20,560 nucleotides of DNA from a virus, in the IMG/VR virus record IMGVR_UViG_3300030106_005825, positions 1-20,560 of that record; one strand, written 5' to 3'. A program made the position numbers and the translations under genes. Shown here piece after piece: positions 1-9,197 of the stretch. Every line of letters begins with the position of its first letter. Positions within the stretch are counted from its first letter, which is position 1. The notes under the pieces were generated by a model. The model was given only the letters and a program-made list of their open reading frames with translations, ran no database searches and was not told the origin of the DNA.

Positions 1-2277
1 GCAGATATAGCTACTCTTTTTGCTGGAACAGGTTTATCAGCCTCTAGCAGTGTTCTTTCTGTAGATGCTTCCCAGACTCAGATTACTTCTGTTGGCACAC
101 TTGGAGCTGGAGCAATATCTTCTGGTTTTGGAAATATAGATATTGGTTCATCTAATCTTACGTCTACAGGATCAGTTAGCCTAGGAGCAACATCTTTTAA
201 CGATAACGATATTACTAATGTTGGTTCTATTGCGTTAGACACAATTACTAATGATGGAACGGATGTTACCATAGACTCCTCTGGGGATATTACCTTAGAT
301 GCTGGAGATGCAGATATCCGATTAAAGGATGATGGAACCCAATTTGGTAGACTTGCAAACAGTAGTAGCAATTTGGTTGTTGCTTCTTCTGTTTCAGATA
401 AAGATATTTTGTTTCAGGGCAGTGATGGGGGTTCTACAATTACGGCGCTTACGTTGGATATGTCAGACGCTGGAGCCGCTACATTTAATGATAAGATTAC
501 GGCTGTAGGAACTTCAGTATTTACCAATCTTGATATATCTGGAGATGTAGATATTGATGGCACAATCAACTTAGATGCAGTTGATATTGATGGCAATGTT
601 CAGATTGATGGCACAGTCACTGTTGGTGTAGATGACACTGGACATGATGTTAAGTTTTTCGGAGATACCTCTGGAGCGTACATTCAGTTTGATGCCAGTG
701 CAGACAAGTTGCTAACTGCTGGTGGTGCTACTGTTGACATTGTAAAAGATAAGCTGCTTATAGGTGGTACAGCAGTAACAACAACTGCTGCTGAATTAAA
801 TGTTCTTGATGGCGTAACTGCTGGAACGGTAACGGCAAGCAAGGGTGTAGTTGTAGATAGCAATAAGGATGTGTCTGGATTCCGCAATGTTTCACTAGAA
901 ACTCTTACTAATGCTACAACAGATTTTACTATAGATTCCTCTGGGGATATTGTTTTAGATGCCGATGGCGCGCAAGTTAGGATTAAAGATGCTGGCACAG
1001 AGCGGTTTGTTTTTAATACAGATGCCACCCCAGAGTTAGATGTTACTGGAGGTAACTTTACCATCCATGCAACTACAAGTGATGCTGACATTATTTTCAC
1101 TGGTAACGATGGGGGTTCTGCAATTACGGCACTTACACTTGATATGTCAGCCGCTGGAGCTGCTACCTTTAACGACAAAATCATTGCAACAGAGTTAGAC
1201 ATATCTGGAGACATAGATGTAGATGGTACTACCAACCTTGATGCCGTAGATATAGATGGTGCTGTAGATATGGCATCCACACTAGCAGTTGCCGATGATG
1301 CTGCATTTGATACCGATACATTGTTTGTTGATGCTTCTGCTGACAGGGTGGGAATAAATGACTCAACACCTAGTGAGGCTTTAGATGTTTCTGGAACTGC
1401 TAAGGTGTCATCACAACTTTATTTAAAACGCGATTCAGACGCTTGGACGACTACAAACACTTGGATCAATGTTAATGACTTCGGTGTAATAAATACGGGT
1501 GGTGCGTTTGCTCTAACGATGAACGGAAACGGCTATAGAGGTACTGCTGGTTGGACTTCTTTTGGTAAAAATTCAGAAGATGGAGCTAGTCAAATTCACC
1601 AGTATCCTCAGGGTTATATGACCTTTAATGCTAATTCCGATTGGCCTACAACGACTGATGGAACAAACAAAACTGTTACGGAGAGAATGCGCATTCATGG
1701 AGACGGCAATGTTTCTATTGGAACCACCTCTGCTTCTGAAAAGCTTACTGTTTCAGGTAATGTTTCAATTAGCGGATCTTTGTCTAAGGGTAGTGGATCA
1801 TTTAAAATCCCTCATCCTTTAGAGTCTAAGAGAGATACTCACAATCTTGTTCATTCATTTTTGGAAAGCCCACAAGCTGATTTGATTTACAGAGGTCGTG
1901 TTGATTTGGTTGATGGTGTTGCATCTGTAAACATAGACATGGCATCAGATATGACAGATGGAACGTTTGTCCTGCTCTGTCGTGATGTTCAAAGCTTTAC
2001 TACTAATGAGTCTGGGTGGACTGCTGTACGCTCTAGCGTTGACGGCAATATCCTTACCATTGAGGCCCAAGACAACACCTGCACAGATTCCATTAGCTGG
2101 ATGGTTGTTGGTGAGCGTCAAGATGAGCATATGTATGACACAGGGTGGACTGATGAAAATGGTAAGGTCATTGTTGAGCCACTAATTCCAGAGCCAACAC
2201 CAGAGCCAGACGTTCCAGATGATTTGGACTCTGCTGCACCAGAACCAGAGGCTGAAGAGGAAGCTGCGGAGGAATAG
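1..2277 (+). CDS. Tail fibre / receptor-binding structural protein, 5'-truncated
   Basis: The reading frame is open from the first base of the window to a TAG at 2275-2277 (758 codons seen), so the true start lies upstream. A TTG at 373 is only an internal codon. The protein is built from repetitive beta-rich units (DSSGDI.LDA, DGGS.ITALTLDMS.AGAATFND, LDISGD.D.DGT.NLDAVDIDG) plus a TAAELNVLDG motif, which I recognise from marine phage fibres. A globular part with NVSIGT and a conserved C-terminal domain starting near FKIPHPLESKRDTHNLVHSF follow, then a Pro/Glu/Asp-rich tail. By family knowledge such proteins form trimeric fibres at the tail tip that contact the host. It is followed 28 bases later by the collagen-like gene on the same strand, consistent with a structural operon. 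The exact receptor and the missing N-terminal length are unknown. Confidence 0.8.
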   Translation, partial: ADIATLFAGTGLSASSSVLSVDASQTQITSVGTLGAGAISSGFGNIDIGSSNLTSTGSVSLGATSFNDNDITNVGSIALDTITNDGTDVTIDSSGDITLDAGDADIRLKDDGTQFGRLANSSSNLVVASSVSDKDILFQGSDGGSTITALTLDMSDAGAATFNDKITAVGTSVFTNLDISGDVDIDGTINLDAVDIDGNVQIDGTVTVGVDDTGHDVKFFGDTSGAYIQFDASADKLLTAGGATVDIVKDKLLIGGTAVTTTAAELNVLDGVTAGTVTASKGVVVDSNKDVSGFRNVSLETLTNATTDFTIDSSGDIVLDADGAQVRIKDAGTERFVFNTDATPELDVTGGNFTIHATTSDADIIFTGNDGGSAITALTLDMSAAGAATFNDKIIATELDISGDIDVDGTTNLDAVDIDGAVDMASTLAVADDAAFDTDTLFVDASADRVGINDSTPSEALDVSGTAKVSSQLYLKRDSDAWTTTNTWINVNDFGVINTGGAFALTMNGNGYRGTAGWTSFGKNSEDGASQIHQYPQGYMTFNANSDWPTTTDGTNKTVTERMRIHGDGNVSIGTTSASEKLTVSGNVSISGSLSKGSGSFKIPHPLESKRDTHNLVHSFLESPQADLIYRGRVDLVDGVASVNIDMASDMTDGTFVLLCRDVQSFTTNESGWTAVRSSVDGNILTIEAQDNTCTDSISWMVVGERQDEHMYDTGWTDENGKVIVEPLIPEPTPEPDVPDDLDSAAPEPEAEEEAAEE
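271..594 (+). repeat. Tail-fibre repeat unit, copy 1
   Basis: The segment coding from TIDSSGDITLDA to NLDAVDIDG recurs at 931-1260 with the same order of sub-motifs. The DNA is diverged but still clearly alignable, for example around 424-500 against 1108-1184. It reads as an in-frame internal duplication of a fibre module. Confidence 0.75.
931..1260 (+). repeat. Tail-fibre repeat unit, copy 2
   Basis: This is the second copy of the module at 271-594. The offset between copies is 660 bases at the 5' end (DSSGD) and 684 bases at the DGGS..ITALTLDMS part, so a short in-frame length change (8 codons) occurred inside the unit. Synonymous differences are scattered, which suggests an old duplication or recombination between related fibre genes. 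Confidence 0.7.
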
Positions 2278-2305
2278 TCTATAGTGTAAACATTAGAAAG
2301 ATAAG

Positions 2306-4234
2306 ATGGCATATTTTGGCGAAGAAATGGACGTAGATCCATACGGAGGGGATCTTTACGGACTTTATGATTTTGATGATCCTTATTTAGAAGGAAATGT
2401 TTCTATAGGTTTTGGTGGTGGTTTTGACAATCCACTATTCGGGTCTGATAGAATAGCAAATCTTCAAGGTATTATAGGTCAAATTGCTGCTAGGGCTTCT
2501 GAAATGGGTGGCAATCTTAATGATTACGGAGACTTAAATCAAATTGGTATATTTGATCCCGAATATCCAGAAATTTTTGGAAAACGTGGAGCGTTAGGAA
2601 TAGAAGGAATTGTAGACAGAGGTTCTATTGATCCAACTCTTACAAGTGATACAGCTACAGATCCAGCAGGTATGGGCCCACAACCTCAAACTCCTGCAAG
2701 TAGCTCTTCTCAAGATGGTTCACAAAATAATAATATAAACGAAGGTGCTGATATTTTTGGCGATGATTTAGAGGCTATTGATATGGAAGGAATTTATGGT
2801 GGAGGAGCAGGAGACAGTCGCTATGACAGAATGGGTCAAGGCGGTGGTCTTTTAAATCAAATTGTACAGGGTGGACTTACCCTTGGACAAATTATAGATT
2901 CTTTAAGGAATCAAAGAGGCCAGCAAGGAGAGCAGGGTTTGCAAGGCATCCAAGGAGAACGTGGAGAGCAGGGTTTGCAAGGCTTACAAGGTCTTCAGGG
3001 CTTACGGGGCTTACAGGGACTCCAAGGTCTTCAGGGGTTACAAGGAATTCAAGGTTTACAAGGACTCCAAGGTATCCAGGGTGAGCGAGGAGAACGTGGA
3101 GAACAGGGTATCCAGGGCGAAATGGGCCTACAGGGTGAGCGTGGAGAAATGGGCTTTGCTGGTGAACGTGGAGCACAAGGTGAGCGTGGTGAAAGAGGTG
3201 AACAAGGACTCCAAGGTGAGCGTGGTTTACAAGGAGAGCAAGGAATTGCTGGAGAGGCTGGTGCCACTGGTGAACGTGGTGAACGTGGTGAAGCTGGAGA
3301 GGCTGGTGCTGCTGGAGAAAGAGGAGAAAGAGGAGAGCGTGGCGAAAGAGGCGAAAGAGGAGAAAGAGGCGAAGCAGGAACTTTTGATGCTGCAAGCTTT
3401 GGAGAACTTATGCCTTATTTGACACAACTTTCAGGAGATCCAATACAAGCTCTTCAAGAGGGAGAAGTTGCAGGAATATATCCTACAGCAATACGATCTC
3501 TTCCTCAAGCCACAGGATTTATTCAGTCTATGATAGATCTTGATCGTGCTGTTTCTCCACAACAAGCAGACACTGCTCTTGATCTTTACAGTCAACTTAC
3601 TGGTGGAATACGCGAGGCTCAAGGACCACTTACTCAGTCTCTTGCTAGACGAGCAGAAATGCTTGGTGCAGAAGCTGAAGGCTTAATGGGTCCGTTATCT
3701 TTCTTGGATAGACGAGATGCCGATCAACTTGGGTTTGGTCAAGCTGTAGCTCGTGGAAGGGGCTTAGGTAATCTTGCCCCATTCTTGGCAGACAGGCAAC
3801 GTGCTGAAAGAAGAGATCAAAACTTGCAACTTGCAGGTCAACTTCTTGGTCAGCAAAGAGCTACTGCTGGATTACTTTCTGATATTGAATCTGGTATTTA
3901 TGGCAGAATGGCTCCTGATATCGGGGTAGATCCTGGATCAATCCTTGGAATTGCTGGAACTGATATTCAGAACATTCTTGGTGAAAGGGCTGCTAGACAA
4001 TACTCAGATGCCATTCGAGAGGGCGCAAGAAGAGAACAACAAGCTGATATCCTTAGATCGGGTATTAGTTTAATTCCTCAAATTACAAATAATCCTATTA
4101 ACCCAATTAAAGTAGTCCAAGATATTGGAGGTGGTTTTCTTGATTTAATAAATCCTGGACGCAGAGATACTCCAAGTGGAAAATCAGGGCTTGTAGGAGG
4201 TATTAAACTTGTTGAAGATCTAAGTTTAACATAA
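2306..4234 (+). CDS. Collagen-like virion structural protein
   Basis: This 642-residue protein has three parts. Residues 1-200 are acidic and Gly/Asp-rich (MAYFGEEMDVDPYGGD). Residues 205 to about 358 are an almost uninterrupted Gly-X-Y collagen tract, rich first in GLQ/GIQ triplets and then in GER/GEA triplets. The C-terminal part of about 280 residues is mostly helical, with repeated RRAE/ADRQRAERR segments. Collagen-like tracts in phages usually form trimeric stalks in fibres or tail appendages. Placement between the fibre gene and the internal virion genes supports a virion role. ATG at 2306 follows an AGAAAG stretch 6-10 bases upstream. The long helical C-terminus is unusual for a simple fibre and could anchor the stalk or belong to an internal protein; I cannot decide which from sequence. 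Confidence 0.75.
   Translation: MAYFGEEMDVDPYGGDLYGLYDFDDPYLEGNVSIGFGGGFDNPLFGSDRIANLQGIIGQIAARASEMGGNLNDYGDLNQIGIFDPEYPEIFGKRGALGIEGIVDRGSIDPTLTSDTATDPAGMGPQPQTPASSSSQDGSQNNNINEGADIFGDDLEAIDMEGIYGGGAGDSRYDRMGQGGGLLNQIVQGGLTLGQIIDSLRNQRGQQGEQGLQGIQGERGEQGLQGLQGLQGLRGLQGLQGLQGLQGIQGLQGLQGIQGERGERGEQGIQGEMGLQGERGEMGFAGERGAQGERGERGEQGLQGERGLQGEQGIAGEAGATGERGERGEAGEAGAAGERGERGERGERGERGERGEAGTFDAASFGELMPYLTQLSGDPIQALQEGEVAGIYPTAIRSLPQATGFIQSMIDLDRAVSPQQADTALDLYSQLTGGIREAQGPLTQSLARRAEMLGAEAEGLMGPLSFLDRRDADQLGFGQAVARGRGLGNLAPFLADRQRAERRDQNLQLAGQLLGQQRATAGLLSDIESGIYGRMAPDIGVDPGSILGIAGTDIQNILGERAARQYSDAIREGARREQQADILRSGISLIPQITNNPINPIKVVQDIGGGFLDLINPGRRDTPSGKSGLVGGIKLVEDLSLT
2918..3379 (+). repeat. 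Gly-X-Y collagen triplet repeat tract
   Basis: About 50 consecutive GNN-NNN-NNN triplets encode Gly-X-Y. The first half is dominated by near-identical GLQ units (for example 2978-3070) and the last part by GER units (about 3310-3370). Such DNA is prone to slippage and in-frame length change. Confidence 0.9.
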
Positions 4235-4261
4235 TTTAACTTAAAATATTGTTTTAAAAAG

Positions 4262-5185
4262 ATGGCACTTAAAAAATCAACACCCATAAATCTTGCTGCA
4301 CTTCGTCAAGATTACTCTATGCTTCCTCGCATAGCTGCTGTTAAAGCACAGTCTAGTCAGCAGTTTTTTAATGCCATTACTTCTGGCCTTGAAAAGCGGA
4401 AGGAAAGAATACAGAAAAAAGAACTTGAAGAAGTCGCTACAAAAATGCTTGAGCCTTTATTGGATAGGCCGATGGCAAAAAGATTGTACGGTGATCTTAA
4501 CGCTGAAGAAATACGTAAGCTTATTGGTGATGATCGCAAAGTAATACAACTTGCTGATTCAATTTATAAGGCTGAACAAGCAGAAGCAGAAACTAAAAGA
4601 AAAATTAAATTAGAAGAACTTAATATCCTTAGAGATGAAGAGTACATCAGGGGACTAAAAGAACAAAGAGAAGCCAGAGAAAAACAATTTAGGTCTACTC
4701 AACTTCTTAATCAAGGTGCTCAGGCTGTTTTGAGGGGAGAAGGAATCGAGGATATTCTTTCTTCTGGAGAACTTACTGCTCGTGATTTAGATCAATTACT
4801 TAAGACTCAAAAGGAATTAACTCCCGCTCAAGTTAGAGCTGTACAAGAGGGTGGTTTTGAAATTTTGTACGTTGGTAATAAAGTTCATGGATATAGGGCG
4901 TTACCAAAAGAAGGGGAAACGCTTACTGCTTTCCAAAAAGACCAACAATACAGGCTTCAAAAATACAACGAAATAGCTGATCTTCTTGAAAAAGGAGATG
5001 AAGCTATGGCTATTAGACTTTTTAATTCTATACCAGATCTTAAACTTACTGGCGATGAAGATCCAACAGCAGAAAATATAGCTCTTTACGTACAAGCTGG
5101 TATTGAGGCAGAATCTGAATCCGATGAGGATGAAGATGACAAAAATTCGGACGATCCTTTTGCTGAATTTGAACTAAAAAGGTAA
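4262..5185 (+). CDS. Predicted coiled-coil structural protein, possibly internal virion protein
   Basis: This 307-residue protein has no motif I recognise. It is strongly charged, with a predicted helical or coiled-coil stretch at about residues 45-145 (repeated K/E/R with KAEQAEAETKRKIK and LKEQREAREKQ). The extreme C-terminus is very acidic (ESESDEDEDD) followed by DPFAEFELKR. The N-terminus MALKKSTPINLAALRQDYSM is short and non-hydrophobic. It lies 27 bases after the collagen-like gene and 8 bases before the giant internal virion gene, the usual position for a smaller internal or core protein in podoviruses. The role is inferred from position only. Confidence 0.55.
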   Translation: MALKKSTPINLAALRQDYSMLPRIAAVKAQSSQQFFNAITSGLEKRKERIQKKELEEVATKMLEPLLDRPMAKRLYGDLNAEEIRKLIGDDRKVIQLADSIYKAEQAEAETKRKIKLEELNILRDEEYIRGLKEQREAREKQFRSTQLLNQGAQAVLRGEGIEDILSSGELTARDLDQLLKTQKELTPAQVRAVQEGGFEILYVGNKVHGYRALPKEGETLTAFQKDQQYRLQKYNEIADLLEKGDEAMAIRLFNSIPDLKLTGDEDPTAENIALYVQAGIEAESESDEDEDDKNSDDPFAEFELKR

Positions 5186-5193
5186 ACTAAACT

Positions 5194-8100
5194 ATGGCAA
5201 CTAGCACTGTTGTATTGCCTGATGGACGCGAAGTTGAAATAGAGCATCCAGAGGGAGCTTCTCGTGAGCAAATTTTTGGTTTTGCCAAAAAAATGCTAGA
5301 TGAAGGCAAGATTCCTGCTGACAAAGATCCCACATTAGGTCAAATCGGTAAAGGTCTTGCAGCAGAAGTAGCTATTGCAGAGGGAGCTAAGTACGCTGGA
5401 GCAGCAGCAGGTGGTGCTATAGGGTCTGCAGTTCCCGTTCTTGGTACTGCTATAGGTGCAGGTGTAGGTTATGTAGCTGGTGCAATTAGTGGTGGCGTAT
5501 CTGGCAGTATAGCTGCTCAAGAAATTGAAAACCCTGATGGGGAAATAAATTGGGGAAGGGTTGTTGGTGATACTTTTCTTAACTTTATTCCAGGGGCTAA
5601 GATTGCTAAAGGTGGTAAGTTTGCGACTAGGGTTGGCAAGGCTTCTTTGGCTAATGCTGCTATAGGTGCTGGTAGCGCTCCTGCTGCACAACTTATTGAG
5701 GGATCTATTGAAGGGAAGCTCCCTACACAAGAAGAACTTGCTAAAGCAGGTATAACTGGCGTTGTTCTTGGTGGAGCATTAGGTGCAAGTGGTGAAGCCC
5801 TGTCTAAGTCTTACGCTAAGTTTGCTGGGAAGAACGTAGATGTTCTTACTGATGCTTACAATAAAGGCGATAAAGACGCTAAGAATGTTGTAGATCCTTT
5901 GCTTGATGCTACAAATCCAGAAAAAGCAGTTTCTCAAGTTGCTACTAACATTTTAGCAAAGGGTGATATTGTAGAGAACTTTCCTAAGTCTGCTAAGGGT
6001 TTAGTTGGGCTAGCAAAACGCACAGTATCTAGGGTTGCTCCTAGTGTTGGTATTGGAAAAGAGCTTGATTTAGATTTAGAAAGAATCAGGAAGGAAGCTG
6101 ACGGGTTAGAGGCAACAGCAGATAAGATTAGATCTACTATAGAAAGAAAACTGAAGAGAGATCCATCTGCAAAGGATAAGATTGACCAATTCCTTACTGG
6201 TGAAGCTGATCTTGATTCATCGCTGAATGATATTGCTGCTGACCTTAGGAAGTTCAAGGATGAGATGGCTCCAATTCAGGAGGAAATAGCTCAGTTAATA
6301 GATTCAGATTTTTACAGAGCTTTAGATTCAGAGGAGAGAGAAAGGCTATCAAACATAATACGCCAAAGTATAGAAGAAAATAAATATCTTAAAAGAGAGT
6401 ACAGGATTTTTACTGATAAAAACTTTGTGCCTAGCCGCGCTCAGAGGCTAAAAGCTCAAAAAGAAATAGCTGATTCGATTATAAAAAAGAACAGAGAAGA
6501 AATATCTGAAGCTATAAAAAATAATAAAGAGGTTCCTTCAAGAATAGGCAAGGAAACCGCTATGGTTCAGGCTGGAGAACATCTTAAAAGCCTAGAAAGC
6601 GTGAGTGCAAGATCTCAAAAAGATAAAGAAATAGGTTATGTTCCTCAATCTTTTCAAGGATCACTTAAAAAACTGCGTGAGCCAGGAGAGCAAGAAAAAC
6701 TATATCTTGGTGAAATAAAAGATCCAAGCGAGAAGGTTTTTGGTACACTAAGTGGTACTGCTAGGTTAAGACAGGCTGCTAAGGAAGATCAGGCTATACT
6801 GGATTATGTTCAAAGGTCTGGCGTTGGCGTTCGTCTGCGTCCAGGTGAAATGATTCCTGAGGACTTAGCTAAACTCAATCTTAAAACTATTGCTGATTCA
6901 GATATTTATGTTCCAGTTGAGTTCGAGATAGCCTTGGAAAAGGTACGTCCTAGAGTAGCAAAGCAGCAAGATAATTTTCAAAAGACTTGGGACAGCATTA
7001 GTGGGTTTGTTAAGGCCAAGAATGTCTTGGGCAATGCTCCAGCTTACGCTACTCAGCTTGTGTCTGGTATTGGACTAACTCTTTCTAATGGCATTATGCC
7101 TAGAGGCCGTTACTTTAAGAACTTAGGCAGAGGCACTCAGGTAGTCGCTGGCGACTTTAAGGCTTTGTCTAAGATACCAGGGGTTCAAAGAGTTCTTGGA
7201 GACAGGAAGGCGTTCTTAGATGACTACCAAGATGCAGTTTCTTTAGGTATAATCAATCAGAACGTAGAAGCATCAGATATACGGAATGCTTTTGAGGGTT
7301 CATTTAGGCCACTAAAAAAGATTATTGATCCATTAGGAAAGGTTTACTCTGCACCTGATAGCACGTTCAGGTACGCACTGTGGAAGAGCAATCAGGATTC
7401 TATCTCTAAGATGTTTCCTGGCTTAGATGAGCAAAGTGCTAAACGCCTAGCTGCTAACTTTACGAATGATACCTTTCCTAACTACGAAAGAGTTAGTGGA
7501 GCCGCTAAGTTCCTTAGTCGTAAAGCAGCCATAAACCCGTACATTTCTTTTACGCTAGAAACTTTTAGAAACGTTTACAACCAAGTTAAGTACGCCGATC
7601 AAATGCTTAAGGGCGAGTTCGGAAGAAACCTTGGTATAGATCCATCAAAGCTCACAAAAGCAGATCAGGCTGCTATGAGGCTAGAGGGATTAAAAAGGCT
7701 TGGTGCTGTTGTTGGAGTGGTTGGTGGAAGTACAGCAGCAGCTACTGGAGCAGTAAATGTCTTCAAGGGCAAAGATGAGACTGCTTTAGAAACAGATGAG
7801 GAAAAGCAAGCGTACCAAGAGACGATAGCTAATTCTTGGGACAGGGGTAAAACTCTTGTTGCTACAATGAATGAAGATCGCTCTAAGTCTAGGTACGCAG
7901 ATCCATCTTACCTAGTTCCTCAAGCTATTATTCGAGATGCTATAAAGGCTGGTTTGTCTGGCGACCCAGATGCAATTTCTAAGTACATAGTTGACCAGTT
8001 CGGGACTGACGGTGGCCTTGTTGTAAGACCTTTACTCAATGCGATCAATAATAAGGATGATTTTGGAGAGAAAATAGAAGATCAAGAAGACTACGGAGCC

Positions 8101-8862
8101 GAAGAAAGAGCAATGCACTTGTTCAAGGAATTGCTTACTCCTCCTACTGCTAGAGAAGCTAAGAAGTGGGAAGAGGCTCTTGAGGGAAAAGGCAAGTACG
8201 ATGTAGGCGATCTGACAAAAAGAGCTTTTGGACTTCGTTTAAATGTTGTAGACAATAAACAGCAAGCTAGGTTCAACATAAAAGAATCTGTTGAAAACCT
8301 GACTGGAACCAAAAGTCGCTTTTATAACAGGGATGCAAAAAATCTTGAAGGTGCAGACCTACAGGCAGCTTACGAAAGAGCTAATGCACAGGCAAAGCAA
8401 AGCTACGACAAGATTGCTAGGCACTACAAGAACCTAGGTACACTAGGATTTAGCGACAAAGAGATCTACGACATAATGAAAAAAGGAGCAAATGTTTCCG
8501 CGATGGACTTGCTTCGTATTTCTAGTGGACTTGAGTATAAGCCTTTTGACCCTGATAGGGTTAAAACCACAAGGGATTTGTACGAAGAGCTAGATCCAGA
8601 GATCTCAAAAGAAGCTGCAATAAAGCTGATTGAAGACCCTGATGAGAAGCGGCGATTAGAAAATTACCACAAGCAGCAAGAGTTTATAGACAAGAAAAAC
8701 ATTAGCATTTCTGAAAGAAACTTAATGGGTCTTGTTAATGCAGAAAAGGTTAAATGGCTTCAAGATACTAATGCTTCTAGGGCTGAAATAAGAGACTTGC
8801 GGAGCAGAAAGATAATTTCTAACACCGTTGCAAATAAAGCCCTAAGGACTGCTACTAGATAA
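5194..8862 (+). CDS. Large internal virion / DNA-ejection protein
   Basis: This 1222-residue protein is much larger than anything else in the window. Residues 1-35 contain VLPDGREVEIEHPEGASREQ, a short module I know from the N-termini of large internal proteins of marine podoviruses. Residues about 53-110 and 155-205 are Gly/Ala-rich hydrophobic segments that could insert in a membrane. About 290-480 is a long charged helical or coiled-coil region, and about 838-858 is another Gly/Ala/Val-rich hydrophobic stretch (GAVVGVVGGSTAAATGA). The C-terminus is basic. By analogy with T7-like core proteins it would leave the virion and help form a conduit for DNA entry. No lysozyme or transglycosylase catalytic motif was recognised. 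It is the last gene of the rightward structural block, followed immediately by a convergent transcription boundary. Confidence 0.7.
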   Translation: MATSTVVLPDGREVEIEHPEGASREQIFGFAKKMLDEGKIPADKDPTLGQIGKGLAAEVAIAEGAKYAGAAAGGAIGSAVPVLGTAIGAGVGYVAGAISGGVSGSIAAQEIENPDGEINWGRVVGDTFLNFIPGAKIAKGGKFATRVGKASLANAAIGAGSAPAAQLIEGSIEGKLPTQEELAKAGITGVVLGGALGASGEALSKSYAKFAGKNVDVLTDAYNKGDKDAKNVVDPLLDATNPEKAVSQVATNILAKGDIVENFPKSAKGLVGLAKRTVSRVAPSVGIGKELDLDLERIRKEADGLEATADKIRSTIERKLKRDPSAKDKIDQFLTGEADLDSSLNDIAADLRKFKDEMAPIQEEIAQLIDSDFYRALDSEERERLSNIIRQSIEENKYLKREYRIFTDKNFVPSRAQRLKAQKEIADSIIKKNREEISEAIKNNKEVPSRIGKETAMVQAGEHLKSLESVSARSQKDKEIGYVPQSFQGSLKKLREPGEQEKLYLGEIKDPSEKVFGTLSGTARLRQAAKEDQAILDYVQRSGVGVRLRPGEMIPEDLAKLNLKTIADSDIYVPVEFEIALEKVRPRVAKQQDNFQKTWDSISGFVKAKNVLGNAPAYATQLVSGIGLTLSNGIMPRGRYFKNLGRGTQVVAGDFKALSKIPGVQRVLGDRKAFLDDYQDAVSLGIINQNVEASDIRNAFEGSFRPLKKIIDPLGKVYSAPDSTFRYALWKSNQDSISKMFPGLDEQSAKRLAANFTNDTFPNYERVSGAAKFLSRKAAINPYISFTLETFRNVYNQVKYADQMLKGEFGRNLGIDPSKLTKADQAAMRLEGLKRLGAVVGVVGGSTAAATGAVNVFKGKDETALETDEEKQAYQETIANSWDRGKTLVATMNEDRSKSRYADPSYLVPQAIIRDAIKAGLSGDPDAISKYIVDQFGTDGGLVVRPLLNAINNKDDFGEKIEDQEDYGAEERAMHLFKELLTPPTAREAKKWEEALEGKGKYDVGDLTKRAFGLRLNVVDNKQQARFNIKESVENLTGTKSRFYNRDAKNLEGADLQAAYERANAQAKQSYDKIARHYKNLGTLGFSDKEIYDIMKKGANVSAMDLLRISSGLEYKPFDPDRVKTTRDLYEELDPEISKEAAIKLIEDPDEKRRLENYHKQQEFIDKKNISISERNLMGLVNAEKVKWLQDTNASRAEIRDLRSRKIISNTVANKALRTATR

Positions 8863-8864
8863 CA

Positions 8865-8900
8865 GAAAAAGGGCAGCAGGTTTTTACGCCCACTGCCCTT
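8865..8900 (-). terminator. Intrinsic terminator of the minus-strand operon
   Basis: AAGGGCAG (8869-8876) and CTGCCCTT (8893-8900) form an 8-bp perfect stem. Read on the minus strand the stem ends in CCCTTTTT, giving a U-tract, so this is a rho-independent terminator for leftward transcription. On the plus strand the stem is followed by GAGTGATAAG with no T-run, so rightward termination here would be weak unless factor-assisted. It sits exactly between the convergent genes. Confidence 0.75.
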
Positions 8901-8931
8901 GAGTGATAAGGTAACTTGAGGAGAGAACGTG

Positions 8932-9180
8932 TTACTCTTTATCAGGTGGTGTACTGCTGTCTTCAGGATCGGATGATAAATTTTCTTCAGAGATTTCTGA
9001 TTTTTCTTGGGTCTGTTTTGTGTGGAATACTAGGAGCGCTTGAATGCGATCCCTTACTTGGCCTATTGTTGAAAGGTCTTTGCCCTCAAAGGCTCCACAC
9101 TTAGAGGCGTAATCTATGATGCTTATTACAACAGCTAAATCCTGAAACGATATTGTTGGTTCTTCACTATTATCTGACAT
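8932..9180 (-). CDS. Small conserved phage protein of unknown function
   Basis: This 82-residue protein has a compact helical core (FQDLAVVISIIDYASKCGAF, then LSTIGQVRDRI) and a polar Ser/Glu/Asp-rich C-terminus. The pattern IID..SK.GAFEG..L.T.G..RDR resembles a small hypothetical protein I have seen repeatedly in marine phage genomes, but no function is known to me. ATG at 9180 is the only credible start. It lies 17 bases after the endonuclease VII gene in the same direction and is the last gene before the terminator. Confidence 0.65.
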   Translation of the reverse strand: MSDNSEEPTISFQDLAVVISIIDYASKCGAFEGKDLSTIGQVRDRIQALLVFHTKQTQEKSEISEENLSSDPEDSSTPPDKE

Positions 9181-9197
9181 AATTGGTACTGTAGTAA

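Noticed and set aside
684-1280. 198-codon minus-strand frame opposite the tail fibre
   Set aside because: It mirrors the fibre repeats (Ser/Val-rich antisense of Asp/Gly-rich code); no support for transcription or a ribosome site.
2892-3422. Long frames on both strands over the collagen tract
   Set aside because: They are products of the triplet repeat read in other frames; low-complexity and without ribosome sites.
8901-8935. GTAAC/GTTAC pair as a second terminator for the plus strand
   Set aside because: Only 5 bp with a 15-base loop and no T-run; too weak to call.
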